From positions 1 to 37,265 of the IMG/VR virus record IMGVR_UViG_3300015372_000008: DNA of 37,265 bases. The stretch is one strand, 5' to 3'. This DNA comes from a virus. Every line of letters begins with the position of its first letter. Within the stretch, counting starts at the first letter, position 1. Positions 1-6,197 of the stretch are shown in pieces. Under the pieces are notes generated by a model. That model saw only the letters and a list, made by a program, of their open reading frames with translations. It was not told the origin of the DNA and made no database searches. The position numbers and the translations under genes are program-made.

Positions 1-492
1 CCCCCAACCCCCCACCCGACCGTCCGGCTGACCATCACCGCCCTCCCAGCCCCCCAAGGATCCAAGCGCGCTCTGCCCATCAAACGCCGAGACGGGACCC
101 TCGGCGTCAACATCGTCGAAGGCGGCAGCCCCATCGCCCGGGAGAAGGTCCTGTCCTGGCGAGCCGCAGTCGTTGAGGCCTGCGAGAAGTGGCGGGCCGC
201 TCGGCCTAGCTGGACAAGGATCAGCGGGCCGGTAGCGCTGGAGATCGAGTTCCTGCTACCACGCCCGAAGGCGATCCCGAAGGAGCGGCTGGGCTGGCCG
301 TCGACGTTCCCGGATCTCGTGAAGCTGATCCGGGCGACGGAGGACGCGCTGAAGCTGGGGCTGCTGATCCGGGATGACAGCCAGGTCTGCGCGATCGGCC
401 GGACGTTGAAGCGGTACTGCCGGGAGGGGGAGGCCCCGGGTGCGGTGCTCGACCTATGGGAGCTAGGACCGGCAGATTCCCTGTTCGGGTAG
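1..492 (+). CDS. rusA: RusA-like Holliday junction resolvase, 5' end outside window
   Basis: The open frame enters from the left edge and ends at TAG 490-492, giving 163 visible residues. The pattern is that of the RusA family: an N-terminal strand followed by APQGSKRA, a hydrophobic strand ending in FLLPRPK, then P.LVKLIRATEDAL, and finally RDDSQV followed by Lys/Arg residues. The acidic residues in the ATEDAL and RDDSQV segments correspond to the metal-binding active-site region of RusA resolvases, which cleave four-way DNA junctions formed during phage replication and recombination. RusA is usually about 120-160 residues, so little is missing; no start codon can be assigned. It lies at the edge of a presumed replication/recombination region upstream of the late genes. 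Family assignment is firm; activity is inferred. Confidence 0.85.
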   Translation, partial: PPTPHPTVRLTITALPAPQGSKRALPIKRRDGTLGVNIVEGGSPIAREKVLSWRAAVVEACEKWRAARPSWTRISGPVALEIEFLLPRPKAIPKERLGWPSTFPDLVKLIRATEDALKLGLLIRDDSQVCAIGRTLKRYCREGEAPGAVLDLWELGPADSLFG

Positions 493-551
493 CCCTACCA
501 GGGGTATTTGCTCAGGATCATCAGAAACGGTCGCGATGGTGGTCACCGTCG

Positions 552-560
552 GTGTACACT
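552..560 (+). promoter_or_regulatory. Candidate -10 element in the RusA/zinc-protein gap
   Basis: The 123-nt gap contains TACACT (555-560), a TANNNT hexamer of the actinobacterial SigA type, overlapping the 8-bp palindrome GTGTACAC (552-559). No convincing TTGAC-like -35 box is seen 17-19 nt upstream. A start site just downstream would give a leader of about 45-50 nt before the ATG at 616. The rest of the gap shows nothing else. Confidence 0.3.
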
Positions 561-615
561 TCTGGGTGATGGCGACGCAGGTGGCTGACCGTGGTGTGGC
601 GGGAGGAGCTGCCAG

Positions 616-957
616 ATGGACACGACCGAGACCCGACTGAAGCGGCCGCCCGTGACCCCGAAGACGCCCGGGTTCTGCCCCGGAGCGCCGCAGGTTCGGC
701 TGGAGCCGTGGTATCCCGGCCGCTACCTGTTGAAGCGGGCGTCGTGGACGCCGAAGGGTCAGGCGAAGCCGATCGAGCAGGTCCTCGGCCTGTGCCCCTA
801 CTGCGGTAAGTGGGTGGAGGTCCGCTCCGGCGCGATGGTCGCCCACACGCAGCCGGCCGGGAGCGACGGGCACCGTCGTGAGAAGGCCGACGACGCCCGC
901 CGGGCCTACGCCGCCATGACCTTGCGTGCCGCGACCCGTAAGGCCTCCGTAGCGTAG
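616..957 (+). CDS. Small zinc-ribbon-like protein of unknown function
   Basis: 113 residues starting at ATG 616, with a strong purine-rich ribosome site (GGGAGGAG, about 600-607). The middle carries CPYCGKWVEV followed about 15 residues later by HTQP and then DGH, so a Cys2-His2-type zinc-binding site is possible. The N terminus is rich in Pro and basic residues and the C-terminal third is an Arg/Ala-rich helix. I do not recognise the family. Such proteins in actinobacteriophages often sit between replication and structural genes and are thought to bind nucleic acid or zinc. Two strong inverted repeats follow the stop codon, so it probably ends a transcript. Coding is well supported by the ribosome site and Cys spacing; function is unknown. 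Confidence 0.7.
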   Translation: MDTTETRLKRPPVTPKTPGFCPGAPQVRLEPWYPGRYLLKRASWTPKGQAKPIEQVLGLCPYCGKWVEVRSGAMVAHTQPAGSDGHRREKADDARRAYAAMTLRAATRKASVA

Positions 958-963
958 GGGATC

Positions 964-1002
964 CCGGTCGGCGGGCCCCATCGACCCCGACTCGCCGACC
1001 GG
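964..1002 (+). terminator. Perfect 10-bp GC-rich inverted repeat after the zinc protein
   Basis: CCGGTCGGCG (964-973) pairs perfectly with CGCCGACCGG (993-1002), and the stem can extend inward by a G-U and a G-C pair. It begins 7 nt after a stop codon, is followed by TTCAA rather than a long T run, and is the first of two tandem stem-loops. It is consistent with a GC-rich terminator or an mRNA 3'-end structure. Confidence 0.5.
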
Positions 1003-1005
1003 TTC

Positions 1006-1061
1006 AACATCGGGAGCCGCCAGCTAGGGTCCTCCCCCGTGGCTGGCGGGCTCCCGGTGTT
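1006..1061 (+). terminator. Second, longer stem-loop (about 19 bp, one bulged G)
   Basis: AACATCGGGAGCCGCCAGC (1006-1024) pairs with the segment ending at 1061, with one bulged G and one U-G pair; the loop is about 17 nt. It follows the first hairpin by only 3 nt. The length is unusual for a simple phage terminator. It may form a double terminator or a structured regulatory RNA; the sequence alone cannot decide. Confidence 0.5.
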
Positions 1062-1149
1062 CCTCTGACGGCTCGGTGTCTACTCCCTCGGTCAGGGGGA
1101 GCGCGTCTGGCCGTTCCAGGATGGAAGGCTCGTCTGGGCCGGGGCTGAC

Positions 1150-1311
1150 ATGGCCGAGGCGCGCGATCGCCTCCGGGCGGCCGGTCAACCGTGGGACGAG
1201 CGACTTGGCCGGTTCCTGGCTAGGTTGCCTGGCGTCCGCTTCCCCGTCCTAGCGGGAGCGGAGCACGCCGGGGCTGCTGAGGCGGCTCGGGCGCACCTGT
1301 CCGGCACCTAG
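1150..1311 (+). CDS. Possible small protein upstream of the Rpf-like lysin
   Basis: A 53-residue frame from ATG 1150 to TAG 1309-1311. The same frame is open upstream to a stop at 1066-1068 and reads plausibly as protein there (YSLGQGERVWPFQDGR), but no ATG, GTG or TTG is found in that part, so the true start may be a non-standard codon or the call may be wrong. The visible product is an Ala/Arg/Leu-rich amphipathic helix (AEARDRLRAAGQPWDERL). There is only a weak ribosome site. Its stop codon is part of the TAGGAGGG ribosome site of the next gene, which suggests translational coupling. No family is recognised. Confidence 0.4.
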   Translation: MAEARDRLRAAGQPWDERLGRFLARLPGVRFPVLAGAEHAGAAEAARAHLSGT

Positions 1312-1764
<453 letters not shown>

Positions 1765-1770
1765 CGCCGC

Positions 1771-1776
1771 TACCAT
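1771..1776 (+). promoter_or_regulatory. TANNNT hexamer 6 nt before a start codon lacking a ribosome site
   Basis: TACCAT (1771-1776) is followed by 6 nt and ATG 1783, and no Shine-Dalgarno sequence is present. TGGACG (1746-1751), 19 nt upstream, resembles a TTGACN -35 box with one mismatch. In actinobacteria this geometry puts the transcription start at the A of the ATG (leaderless mRNA). This is inference from spacing. Confidence 0.35.
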
Positions 1777-1782
1777 CCGCCG

Positions 1783-2028
1783 ATGGCGGCGCTCGTGCTG
1801 CGGTGGCTCGACCGGCTCGACCCGGAGACCCGCAGGAGAGGCGCCGTCTGGATGCTCATCGGCAGCCTGATCGGCTGGCCGTTGACGGCGCTGACCGTGG
1901 CGAGGGGCGAGCCGCAGTTCATCCTCGGATTGAGCTGGTTCGCGATCACCCTGACCGCGCTGGACGTTCTCTCCACGACGGACGTCCGGCGCGAGCAGGA
2001 CGACGACGGAACCAGCGAGGCCACATAG
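1783..2028 (+). CDS. Two-helix membrane protein, holin candidate
   Basis: 81 residues from ATG 1783. After a charged N-terminal amphipathic stretch (LRWLDRLDPETRRR) come two hydrophobic segments, about residues 22-40 (VWMLIGSLIGWPLTALTV) and 47-63 (FILGLSWFAITLTALDVL), and a hydrophilic acidic tail. Size, two membrane spans, a charged tail and a position just after a peptidoglycan hydrolase fit a class II-type holin, which would permeabilise the membrane for lysis. Holins cannot be proven by sequence, and small membrane proteins at 3790 and 14531 are alternatives. There is no ribosome site; the start may be read from a leaderless transcript. Confidence 0.65.
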   Translation: MAALVLRWLDRLDPETRRRGAVWMLIGSLIGWPLTALTVARGEPQFILGLSWFAITLTALDVLSTTDVRREQDDDGTSEAT

Positions 2029-2040
2029 GAGCCCTTGCCA

Positions 2041-2065
2041 TAGACTCACGCGGTGTTCGTGTGAG
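2041..2065 (+). promoter_or_regulatory. -10-like TAGACT overlapping a 7-bp inverted repeat
   Basis: TAGACT (2041-2046) has the TANNNT form. CTCACGC (2045-2051) pairs with GTGTGAG (2059-2065) around a 7-nt loop, using one G-U pair. The element lies 5 nt before the GGAGGG ribosome site of the gene at 2083. It could be a promoter with an operator or an mRNA 5' hairpin. No clear -35 box is seen. Confidence 0.3.
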
Positions 2066-2082
2066 CCTAGGAGGGCTACTTC

Positions 2083-2481
2083 GTGGGTGACTTCGGGAAG
2101 TTCGAGGGCCGGGAGATCCTGGTCAGCAGGCTGAGCGTGGGAGCGTTCTCGATCCCGCTGGAAGGCGTCCAGCACTCGGGCGATGAGCTCCTACTGCTGG
2201 TACGGGTGAAGGTCGGCGCGGTCGAGTTCCCCGACACCGACAGCCCGACCCGGATCCACAAGGCAAAGCTCGTGAACGCTGCGCCGGTAGGGGATGAGGA
2301 CCGGCCGGGGCTGGAGACGATGCTCTCGGACGCGGTCGACGCCCGCGATGGTGTGGCCCGTCTCGCGACCGACGGGCCCGACTGGCTCCAGGAGGACGTG
2401 GAGATGGGCGACGGCGCTGCTCCTACCCGCCGTAGGGGCCGCCGGGCCGACCTCCCCGAGCCGATCGACGAGCCGTCGTGA
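2083..2481 (+). CDS. Conserved-looking phage protein of unknown function
   Basis: 132 residues from GTG 2083, with an excellent ribosome site (GGAGGG 2070-2075, 7-nt spacing). The first two thirds look like a beta-rich domain (REILVSRLSVGAFSIPLEG, ELLLLVRVKVGAVEF); the last third is charged, with a basic RRRGRR patch and an acidic end. No motif identifies it. It overlaps the next gene by 4 nt (GTGA), so it is the first gene of a tightly coupled run continuing to 3546. The beta-rich section resembles small phage proteins sometimes found near terminase genes, but this is not enough to assign a function. Confidence 0.65.
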   Translation: MGDFGKFEGREILVSRLSVGAFSIPLEGVQHSGDELLLLVRVKVGAVEFPDTDSPTRIHKAKLVNAAPVGDEDRPGLETMLSDAVDARDGVARLATDGPDWLQEDVEMGDGAAPTRRRGRRADLPEPIDEPS

Positions 2482-2759
2482 CTGATCCGTCGGTCGAAGC
2501 CTTCGTCCAGCAGGGGATGGAGGAGATGACCCGCATCGTCCAGGCAGCAGTCATCTCGGTCGCGGTCGCGGTCCCGGCCTGCACGGCGCTGGTGCAGGGC
2601 GTCGCCCTCGCCCAGGCGCAGGGCCTCATGCCGCAGGGCCTCGATGCCGCGACCGAGGCCCTACTGGCGACAGCGGAACGTCTCCGCCTCTGCTACACGG
2701 ACCTCAAGCAGATCTCGGACCTGGTCGAGCAGGCGCAGGAGGAGCGCACGAGTGGATGA
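2478..2759 (+). CDS. Small helical protein, one hydrophobic segment
   Basis: 93 residues from GTG 2478, which overlaps the previous stop (GTGA). The sequence is mainly helical, with an alanine/valine-rich hydrophobic stretch at about residues 22-45 (IVQAAVISVAVAVPACTALVQGVALA) that could be a membrane helix, then a charged helix with heptad character (ATEALLATAERLRLCYTDLKQISDLVEQAQEE). It belongs to the coupled run 2083-3546 and ends overlapping the GTG start of the DUF1360-like gene. A minor structural or membrane-associated role is possible; no family is recognised. Confidence 0.65.
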   Translation: MTDPSVEAFVQQGMEEMTRIVQAAVISVAVAVPACTALVQGVALAQAQGLMPQGLDAATEALLATAERLRLCYTDLKQISDLVEQAQEERTSG

Positions 2760-3267
2760 TCGTCTCATCGTGGACATGCTGGCGGCCGCCAGACTGACCC
2801 GCCTCATCACTACGGACAGCTTTCCGCCGGTGAAGATCGCCCGTGAGGGGCTACTGGACGTAGTGGACCCAGACCGGAAGCGCCGACCGAAGGGCGCCGA
2901 GCCGCCCGCCCTAGCGGATCTGTTGGAGTGCAACTGGTGCACCGGCTGGTATGTGAGCGTCGGGGTCCTGGCAGCGCGCCGGTGGCTGCCGGGGTGGGGC
3001 TGGATCGCTCGTGCGCTCGCCACATCGATGGTCGTCGGGTTCGTCGCGACCCGCAGTGAGCACACGCGTGGGGACCTAGCCGATGTAGCGGATGCGGTCG
3101 ACAAGGCCGGGAAGCAGCTGGCGCAGGTCGTGGTGCCGTTCCAGGGGATCCTCCGTGATCTGAGCGGCGGCCCGTCGGGCACCTGGACCGAAACCCCTGC
3201 CGGGTGGCAGCTGCGCAGCTATGAGAAGCCCGAGGTCACGGATCTCGGCAACCTGAAGGAGTCGTAG
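2752..3267 (+). CDS. DUF1360-like membrane protein
   Basis: 171 residues from GTG 2752, 7 nt after GGAGGAG; the start overlaps the previous stop. The N-terminal half has the DUF1360 layout: a helical lead-in (LIVDMLAAARLTRLITTDSFP), a charged PDRKRRPKG region, then LLECNWCTGWYVSVGVLAARRW with the characteristic C-x2-C followed by a hydrophobic helix, and a second hydrophobic segment near 85-100. DUF1360 proteins are membrane proteins of unknown function found in bacteria and common in actinobacteriophages. The C-terminal 70 residues (ADVADAVDKAGKQL and beyond) are hydrophilic. The family match is good from the Cys motif; the role in the phage is not known. Confidence 0.7.
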   Translation: MDDRLIVDMLAAARLTRLITTDSFPPVKIAREGLLDVVDPDRKRRPKGAEPPALADLLECNWCTGWYVSVGVLAARRWLPGWGWIARALATSMVVGFVATRSEHTRGDLADVADAVDKAGKQLAQVVVPFQGILRDLSGGPSGTWTETPAGWQLRSYEKPEVTDLGNLKES

Positions 3268-3270
3268 GAG

Positions 3271-3546
3271 ATGGCAGGCGTGCGGGTTCAGGTCGGGGTG
3301 GAGAAGCGGAAGCGGCAGCGTTCCGACGACGACGGGATCTTCCTCGTGCTCCTCATCGAGGGGATCAACGTCTGCGACATCGGCGAGTTGAAGGATGAGC
3401 GGGCCCTGACGATCTGGCATGCGTGGCGGGCGCAGGAGACTGGCGGCGAGGAAGCGTTCCCGGTCCAGCCCCAGGCCGACAACGGCCAGCAGGGCCGCAC
3501 CGACGGCGAGGAGCATGTGCTCCCGCTCACGACCAGCGGGTCCTAG
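3271..3546 (+). CDS. Small hydrophilic protein of unknown function
   Basis: 91 residues from ATG 3271. The junction reads TAGGAGATG: the stop of the previous gene, the ribosome site and the start are fused, with no spacer between GGAG and ATG. The N-terminal half looks like a compact alpha/beta unit (VRVQVGVEKRKRQRSDDDGIFLVLLIEGINVCDIGEL); the C-terminal half is polar and Gln/Gly-rich and probably disordered. Its TAG stop overlaps the GTG start of the helix-turn-helix gene. No family is recognised. Confidence 0.6.
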   Translation: MAGVRVQVGVEKRKRQRSDDDGIFLVLLIEGINVCDIGELKDERALTIWHAWRAQETGGEEAFPVQPQADNGQQGRTDGEEHVLPLTTSGS

Positions 3547-3812
3547 TGGCCCAGGAGCAGATGACCTTCGGCTACGGCGGGCCCTACCTCCAGGACGAGC
3601 CCGTCGGGTTGAAGATCATCGCGGCCCGCCTGGACATGAACCCGGTGACGCTCGCCAGCCGGCGACACCGGGGCAGGTTCCCGAAGGAGCGTGGGAAGCT
3701 ATCGACCGACGTCCCTTGGTGGTACTGGAACCAGGACATCGTCCCATGGGCCCGAGTCGTTGGGCTCCTACCGGCGCAAGGAGTTGCAGATGGTCATCCT
3801 CGCCCTGAGTGA
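3546..3812 (+). CDS. Helix-turn-helix DNA-binding protein
   Basis: 88 residues from GTG 3546, overlapping the previous TAG by one base. Residues about 20-65 fit a small winged-helix/HTH_17-type domain: GLKIIAARLDMNPVTLASRRHRG as helix-turn-helix, then RFPKERG, a wing, and VPWWYWNQDIVPWARV, the tryptophan-rich end typical of AlpA/excisionase-like phage proteins. It probably binds DNA as a regulator or accessory factor. A terminase small subunit is possible because no terminase is seen, but the short length favours the regulator reading. The next gene starts inside its last 23 nt. Confidence 0.65.
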   Translation: MAQEQMTFGYGGPYLQDEPVGLKIIAARLDMNPVTLASRRHRGRFPKERGKLSTDVPWWYWNQDIVPWARVVGLLPAQGVADGHPRPE

Positions 3813-3993
3813 AATGAAGGCCGGCGTCCAGGCCCTCTTCTTCGGCCTCGCGGTCCTGTGCTTCGTCCTCGCCTGGCTCGGCGCTATGCCTGCTAGGGCC
3901 GAACGGCCGCACTGGTTCGGGTGGAACTGGCTGGCGCTCGGCCTGGCGCTCGCCTGGTTCGTGTTCTTCTACAACGCGTTGGCCCGCGCGTGA
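3790..3993 (+). CDS. Small two-span membrane protein
   Basis: 67 residues from ATG 3790, chosen because AAGGAG (3779-3784) precedes it by 5 nt; the frame is open further upstream but without a better start. Two hydrophobic segments are clear: about residues 11-29 (VQALFFGLAVLCFVLAWLG) and 44-61 (WLALGLALAWFVFFYNAL), separated by a basic/aromatic loop (ARAERPHWFGW). A second holin candidate or a superinfection-type membrane protein would fit the size. It overlaps both neighbours, so it is translated in the same coupled operon. Confidence 0.65.
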   Translation: MVILALSEMKAGVQALFFGLAVLCFVLAWLGAMPARAERPHWFGWNWLALGLALAWFVFFYNALARA

Positions 3994-4466
3994 CGAAGAT
4001 GTTCCCTCGGGAGATCATGCGCGGCCCCGCGGGGGTCGCCGTGCAGCTCTACGCCGCTCGGGTCGACACCGTCGAGGAGCAGGCGATGGTCGCCTGCTGG
4101 TTCTTGAACTGCCCCGGGCAGAGCGCCCCAGGCGTGGAGCAGTACATCCTGTGGGCGAACCATCTCCGGCCCCTACCGGGGCTCGGGCCTCCTGCGCCGT
4201 TGATGCCGGGCGCCACGCACGAGGTCCTCCTCGCGGCACTCGACCCGGACGGGCACCCGGAACCGACCGACAGCGCGACGTGGGAACCGTTCGTCCCCGC
4301 GAATCTCGTGCAGCAGCTCATCCTCACGGACGACGTGGCGTGTCAGGTCTTGATCCGCTCCGCTGCGGAGGAGATCTGCGGCGGGCGTCTGTGGGCGAAC
4401 CCGTCTCGGATCGGTGAGGTGGAGCCGTGGCGGTCCTGGCTGTACCACGCGGCGGTGATGACCTGA
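3990..4466 (+). CDS. Conserved-looking phage protein of unknown function
   Basis: 158 residues from GTG 3990, which overlaps the previous TGA (GTGA); ATG 3999 is a second possible start. The protein is Trp/Pro/Cys-containing and mixed alpha/beta (VACWFLNCPGQSAPGVEQYILW, WEPFVPANLVQQLILTDD), with no signal peptide or membrane segment. I see no catalytic motif. The following gene starts at the TGATG overlap. The coding call rests on tight overlaps on both sides and consistent codon use. Confidence 0.65.
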   Translation: MTKMFPREIMRGPAGVAVQLYAARVDTVEEQAMVACWFLNCPGQSAPGVEQYILWANHLRPLPGLGPPAPLMPGATHEVLLAALDPDGHPEPTDSATWEPFVPANLVQQLILTDDVACQVLIRSAAEEICGGRLWANPSRIGEVEPWRSWLYHAAVMT

Positions 4467-4684
4467 TGCCCTACCGGAGCAAGAAGGCGGAGCTGCCGTG
4501 TCACATCCATGCGTCCGAAGCGCCCGCCACGCTCTGCGGGATCAAGATGAACAGCGAAGCTCGGTTCCCCTACTGCGGAGCGCACGCGGTCCAGATGCAC
4601 ATCGATGGGTGCGACCCGCTGTGGTGCGGGGCCTGCCTGGATGCCTGGGAAGCGGCCGCACACTGGAAAAGCGTTTCTCGGTGA
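4466..4684 (+). CDS. Small Cys/His-rich zinc-binding-type protein
   Basis: 72 residues from ATG 4466 (TGATG overlap). Cys/His pairs are spaced as in zinc ribbons: PCHIH near the start, LCG, FPYCGAHAV, and GCDPLWCGACLDAW near the end, giving six Cys and several His for one or two metal sites. It is the first of three tiny genes (4466-4946) that overlap one another. The end of the gene carries one copy of the dispersed 31-bp repeat, so its last residues (HWKSVSR) may be dictated by a DNA site. Function unknown; nucleic-acid binding is a guess. Confidence 0.65.
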   Translation: MPYRSKKAELPCHIHASEAPATLCGIKMNSEARFPYCGAHAVQMHIDGCDPLWCGACLDAWEAAAHWKSVSR

Positions 4685-4688
4685 GCGG
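4658..4688 (+). repeat. Dispersed operator-like repeat, copy A
   Basis: 31 bp matching the intergenic copy at 36970-37000 at 29 of 31 positions in the same orientation. The centre is GAAAAGCGTTTC (one change from the perfect palindrome of the other copies), flanked by CACACTG and CGGTGAG. It spans the stop of the 4466 gene and the GTG start of the 4681 gene, so a bound protein could block transcription across this junction. Confidence 0.75.
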
Positions 4689-4806
4689 CCCGATCTCCTA
4701 CCGGGAGTCGTGGTGGCGGCGGGTCCTGGAGCGTGTCTTCGGGTGGCTCGGAGCCGTCTCGGTGCGGGTACAGATCTGGCTTGCTCGGCGACGGGATCAC
4801 CTATGA
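4681..4806 (+). CDS. 41-residue basic, Trp-rich amphipathic peptide
   Basis: Starts at GTG 4681 overlapping the previous TGA and ends at TGA 4804-4806 overlapping the next ATG. The product is rich in Trp, Arg and Val/Leu (SWWRRVLERVFGWLGAVSV), predicting an amphipathic or membrane-surface helix with a basic tail (LARRRDHL). The tight overlaps at both ends support translation. It could be membrane-active, but nothing identifies it. Confidence 0.55.
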   Translation: MSGPISYRESWWRRVLERVFGWLGAVSVRVQIWLARRRDHL

Positions 4807-4946
4807 GCGCATGCTGTCAGGTCTGTGGGGAGAAGATCGTCTGGTCGGTCCTCAGGGGCTGGCGGCATGAGGACGGGATGCTCGATGACCTCCACGCGGC
4901 GGTGAAGATCTACCCGCCGCCGCGTGGGTGCTGCGCCGAGCCCTAG
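4803..4946 (+). CDS. 47-residue Cys-rich mini-protein
   Basis: Starts at ATG 4803 (ATGA overlap). It has CCQVCGEK at the N terminus and GCC near the C terminus, a knuckle-like arrangement that could bind one zinc between both ends, with a helical middle (DGMLDDLHAAVKIY). It closes the left-hand small-gene operon; a 12-bp inverted repeat follows 14 nt after the stop. Family unknown. Confidence 0.55.
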   Translation: MSACCQVCGEKIVWSVLRGWRHEDGMLDDLHAAVKIYPPPRGCCAEP

Positions 4947-4960
4947 CCTGCGTAGGCCGT

Positions 4961-5002
4961 GGAGCGGGAGGGGGTGTCGCCCGCCAGCGTCCCTCCCGCT
5001 CC
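4961..5002 (+). terminator. Perfect 12-bp GC-rich stem-loop
   Basis: GGAGCGGGAGGG (4961-4972) and CCCTCCCGCTCC (4991-5002) are exact inverted repeats around an 18-nt loop. It sits between the small-gene operon and the virion-surface genes, with no T run. It is probably a terminator or mRNA end. TACGGT at 5027-5032 follows as a possible -10 of the next unit. Confidence 0.5.
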
Positions 5003-5026
5003 GGCACCACCGTCCCCTAGACCTGC

Positions 5027-5032
5027 TACGGT
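5027..5032 (+). promoter_or_regulatory. Candidate -10 (TACGGT) ahead of the virion-surface genes
   Basis: A TANNNT hexamer 25 nt after the stem-loop and 37 nt before ATG 5070, which has a strong GGAGGGG ribosome site. No obvious -35 box is present. The order hairpin, -10-like hexamer, gene recurs at 18377-18444. Confidence 0.3.
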
Positions 5033-5069
5033 CCGGCTCGCCGCGTCGGGCGCAGCAGGAGGGGACCGG

Positions 5070-5699
5070 ATGCTGACCGCCACAGGCCAGAACGCCATGC
5101 TCACGGGCGGGCTCGGGAACGCGATCACCCACGTCTCGCTGCACACGGGGAACCCGGGCTCGACGGGGACGAACGAAGCGACGGGCGGTTCGCCGGCCTA
5201 CGCCCGCAAGGCGGTCACGTGGGCGGCGGCGTCGGCTGGGACCCGGGCCAATGGGACGTCGTCGCTCGTGTTCGATGTCGCGGCGGGTTCGACGATCCTG
5301 TTCGCCGGCTACTGGGATGCGATCTCGGCCGGGAACTTCTACGGCTACTCGGGGATCGGGGCGTCGCTCCTCGGCGGGAACGGCGCCGCGGCGACGTCGG
5401 ATCTCATCACGTCCTACGCCCATGGGCTCGTGGCGAACGACCGGGTCTTTTTCCAGGACGTGTCCGAGGCGCTGCCGACAGGGATCGCTGAGGGGACCGT
5501 TTACTACGTGATCTCCACGGGCCTGACGACCGATGTGTTCTCGGTCTCGACGACGCTCGGTGGCGGCGCGTTGGATATCACGGGTGCGGGTGATGTCCGG
5601 TGGGAGCAGACGAAGCCGGAGACGTTCGGCAGCCAGGGGACGTTGACGATGGCGATTGGTGCGATCGTCCTCGACGCGACGCTGAGCGGAACGGCCTAG
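5070..5699 (+). CDS. Phage structural protein of the actinophage tail-fibre-like type
   Basis: 209 residues from ATG 5070, after AGGAGGGG. The N-terminal 60 residues contain a pattern common in actinobacteriophage virion proteins (HVSLHTGNPGSTGTNE, then GSPAYARKAVTWAAAS), followed by a beta-rich region including a segment typical of phage surface domains (HGLVANDRVFFQDVSEALPTGI, GTVYYVISTGLTTDVFSVS). No signal peptide. The absence of membrane segments and the Gly/Ser/Thr richness fit a beta-sandwich fibre or decoration protein. It opens the surface-protein group ending with the GH5 protein. Exact virion location is not known. Confidence 0.7.
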   Translation: MLTATGQNAMLTGGLGNAITHVSLHTGNPGSTGTNEATGGSPAYARKAVTWAAASAGTRANGTSSLVFDVAAGSTILFAGYWDAISAGNFYGYSGIGASLLGGNGAAATSDLITSYAHGLVANDRVFFQDVSEALPTGIAEGTVYYVISTGLTTDVFSVSTTLGGGALDITGAGDVRWEQTKPETFGSQGTLTMAIGAIVLDATLSGTA

Positions 5700-5706
5700 C
5701 TCAGCT

Positions 5707-6162
5707 ATGAGCGCGGGGTTCTACTCGGCGATGGTCGAGAACGCGACGATCACCGGCGCGGTCACCTGCCTCCAGCTGACCGCCCCATCGACCGCAGCGT
5801 TGAAGCTGACCCGGGTCGAGATCGGCCAGGCCGGCGTCACCGCCAGCGCGATGCAGCGGATGGCGTTGCGCCGCAAGTCGGCCACGGCGACCGGTCTTAC
5901 GTCGATCACGCCCAGACCGGTAGCGCCGGGCTATGCGGCGGCTGGGGCGACGGCAGGTCATACAGCGACGGGCGAAGGGACCGATACCACGGACCAACGC
6001 CTGTTCGTGTTCAACGTCCTCGCCGGGTATCTGTGGGCGCCGACGTCGCCGAAGGAGGAGATCGTCGTCCCGCCGTCGGGGATCATCTGTCTGAAGGCCC
6101 TGGCGACGCCGGGGACGACGACGGGGTGGGCGTTCCAGATGGACTTCGAGGAGATCGGCTGA
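5707..6162 (+). CDS. Beta-rich phage structural protein
   Basis: 151 residues from ATG 5707, only 7 nt after the previous stop and without a clear ribosome site. The sequence has alternating beta strands (TCLQLTAPSTAALKLTRVEIGQ, RLFVFNVLAGYLWAP, EEIVVPPSGIICLKAL) and ends FQMDFEEIG, a layout shared with small head/tail decoration proteins of actinophages. Residues 55-105 are Thr/Ala-rich and probably a flexible loop. It lies between two other probable surface proteins. A virion role is inferred from context and composition. Confidence 0.6.
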   Translation: MSAGFYSAMVENATITGAVTCLQLTAPSTAALKLTRVEIGQAGVTASAMQRMALRRKSATATGLTSITPRPVAPGYAAAGATAGHTATGEGTDTTDQRLFVFNVLAGYLWAPTSPKEEIVVPPSGIICLKALATPGTTTGWAFQMDFEEIG

Positions 6163-6197
6163 CGCCGTTCCCTCACGCGTAGGGAGGACGTGACCTT

